5,636 nt of DNA from RGIG464 sp045643185 (lineage in GTDB: Bacteria > Myxococcota_A > Bradymonadia > UBA4248). Below the pieces are notes generated by a model. It did not search any database. It was not told the DNA's origin and saw only the letters and a list, made by a program, of their open reading frames with translations. How positions within the stretch are numbered: position 1 is the first letter of the stretch; each line of letters begins with the position of its first letter. Location: contig JAZUKH010000160.1 of the NCBI GenBank assembly GCA_045643185.1, positions 1-5,636 on the forward strand. The letters are read 5' to 3'. The position numbers and the translations under genes are program-made. Shown here one piece after another: positions 5,567 through 5,636 of the stretch.

Positions 5567-5636
5567 ATCGTTATTTTCTCAATCAACGCCGTTGATAAGC
5601 ACGTCACTCGTTTTGGGCCCTGCCAGGCGAAGGGGT
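5563..5636 (-). other. Probable 3' end of a gene upstream of the methyltransferase (frame undecided)
   Basis: Two - strand frames are open from the right edge. One (5634-5563) ends ...STALIEKITI with a TGA that overlaps the methyltransferase ATG as ATGA, a classic coupled-operon junction. The other (5635-5579) ends ...SDVLINGVD and stops 12 bases before the ATG. Either would make the methyltransferase the second gene of an operon. At most 23 codons are visible, so neither frame can be chosen and no product can be named. Confidence 0.3.
5582..5596. repeat. 15-bp perfect palindrome upstream of the methyltransferase
   Basis: ATCAACG-C-CGTTGAT is symmetrical around base 5589 and lies 15 bases before the methyltransferase start codon. 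It could be a small operator or chance within an upstream coding region. No clear -35/-10 pair was found around it. Confidence 0.3.

Overview
The window holds three genes. A very long surface or secreted protein gene on the + strand runs in from the left edge (2-4051). A short + strand remnant of an Rpn / PD-(D/E)XK nuclease-family transposase gene follows (4194-4601). A class I SAM-dependent methyltransferase of YqeM-like type lies on the - strand (5566-4823) and converges on the Rpn remnant. The right edge (5567-5636) probably contains the end of another - strand gene just upstream of the methyltransferase, but its frame cannot be settled.

The host looks like a Gram-negative bacterium with large, modular, cysteine-rich exported proteins. 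Cys-repeat modules joined to a thrombospondin type 3-like Asp-rich segment recall the Myxococcota/Bradymonadota (former Deltaproteobacteria). Rpn-family genes of this kind are common in gut and rumen bacteria. Both placements are inferences from style, not from a marker gene.

The large protein has three visible parts: (i) about 11 four-cysteine repeats, three of them in a clean 66-bp tandem; (ii) one Asp/Gly-rich TSP3-like calcium-binding segment; (iii) a long beta-solenoid that begins like GLUG-type adhesin domains and continues as at least 16 rungs marked by a [T/F/Y]-G-[N/D]-[I/L] signature, often followed by Y-Y-G-[F/L]. Base composition falls strongly from the Cys-rich part to the solenoid part of the same gene.

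The interval 4052-4193 holds a strong hairpin after the large gene and a second inverted repeat that overlaps a weak promoter candidate. The Rpn remnant lacks the nuclease core. It has a near-perfect internal Shine-Dalgarno (4391-4398) in front of an in-frame ATG at 4407, which is the arrangement known to produce small C-terminal inhibitor proteins in Rpn genes. A 35/36-bp imperfect direct repeat occurs inside this gene and again across its stop codon. The interval 4602-4822 is packed with hairpins, including one very strong intrinsic terminator, and looks like a REP-type palindromic cluster between convergent genes.
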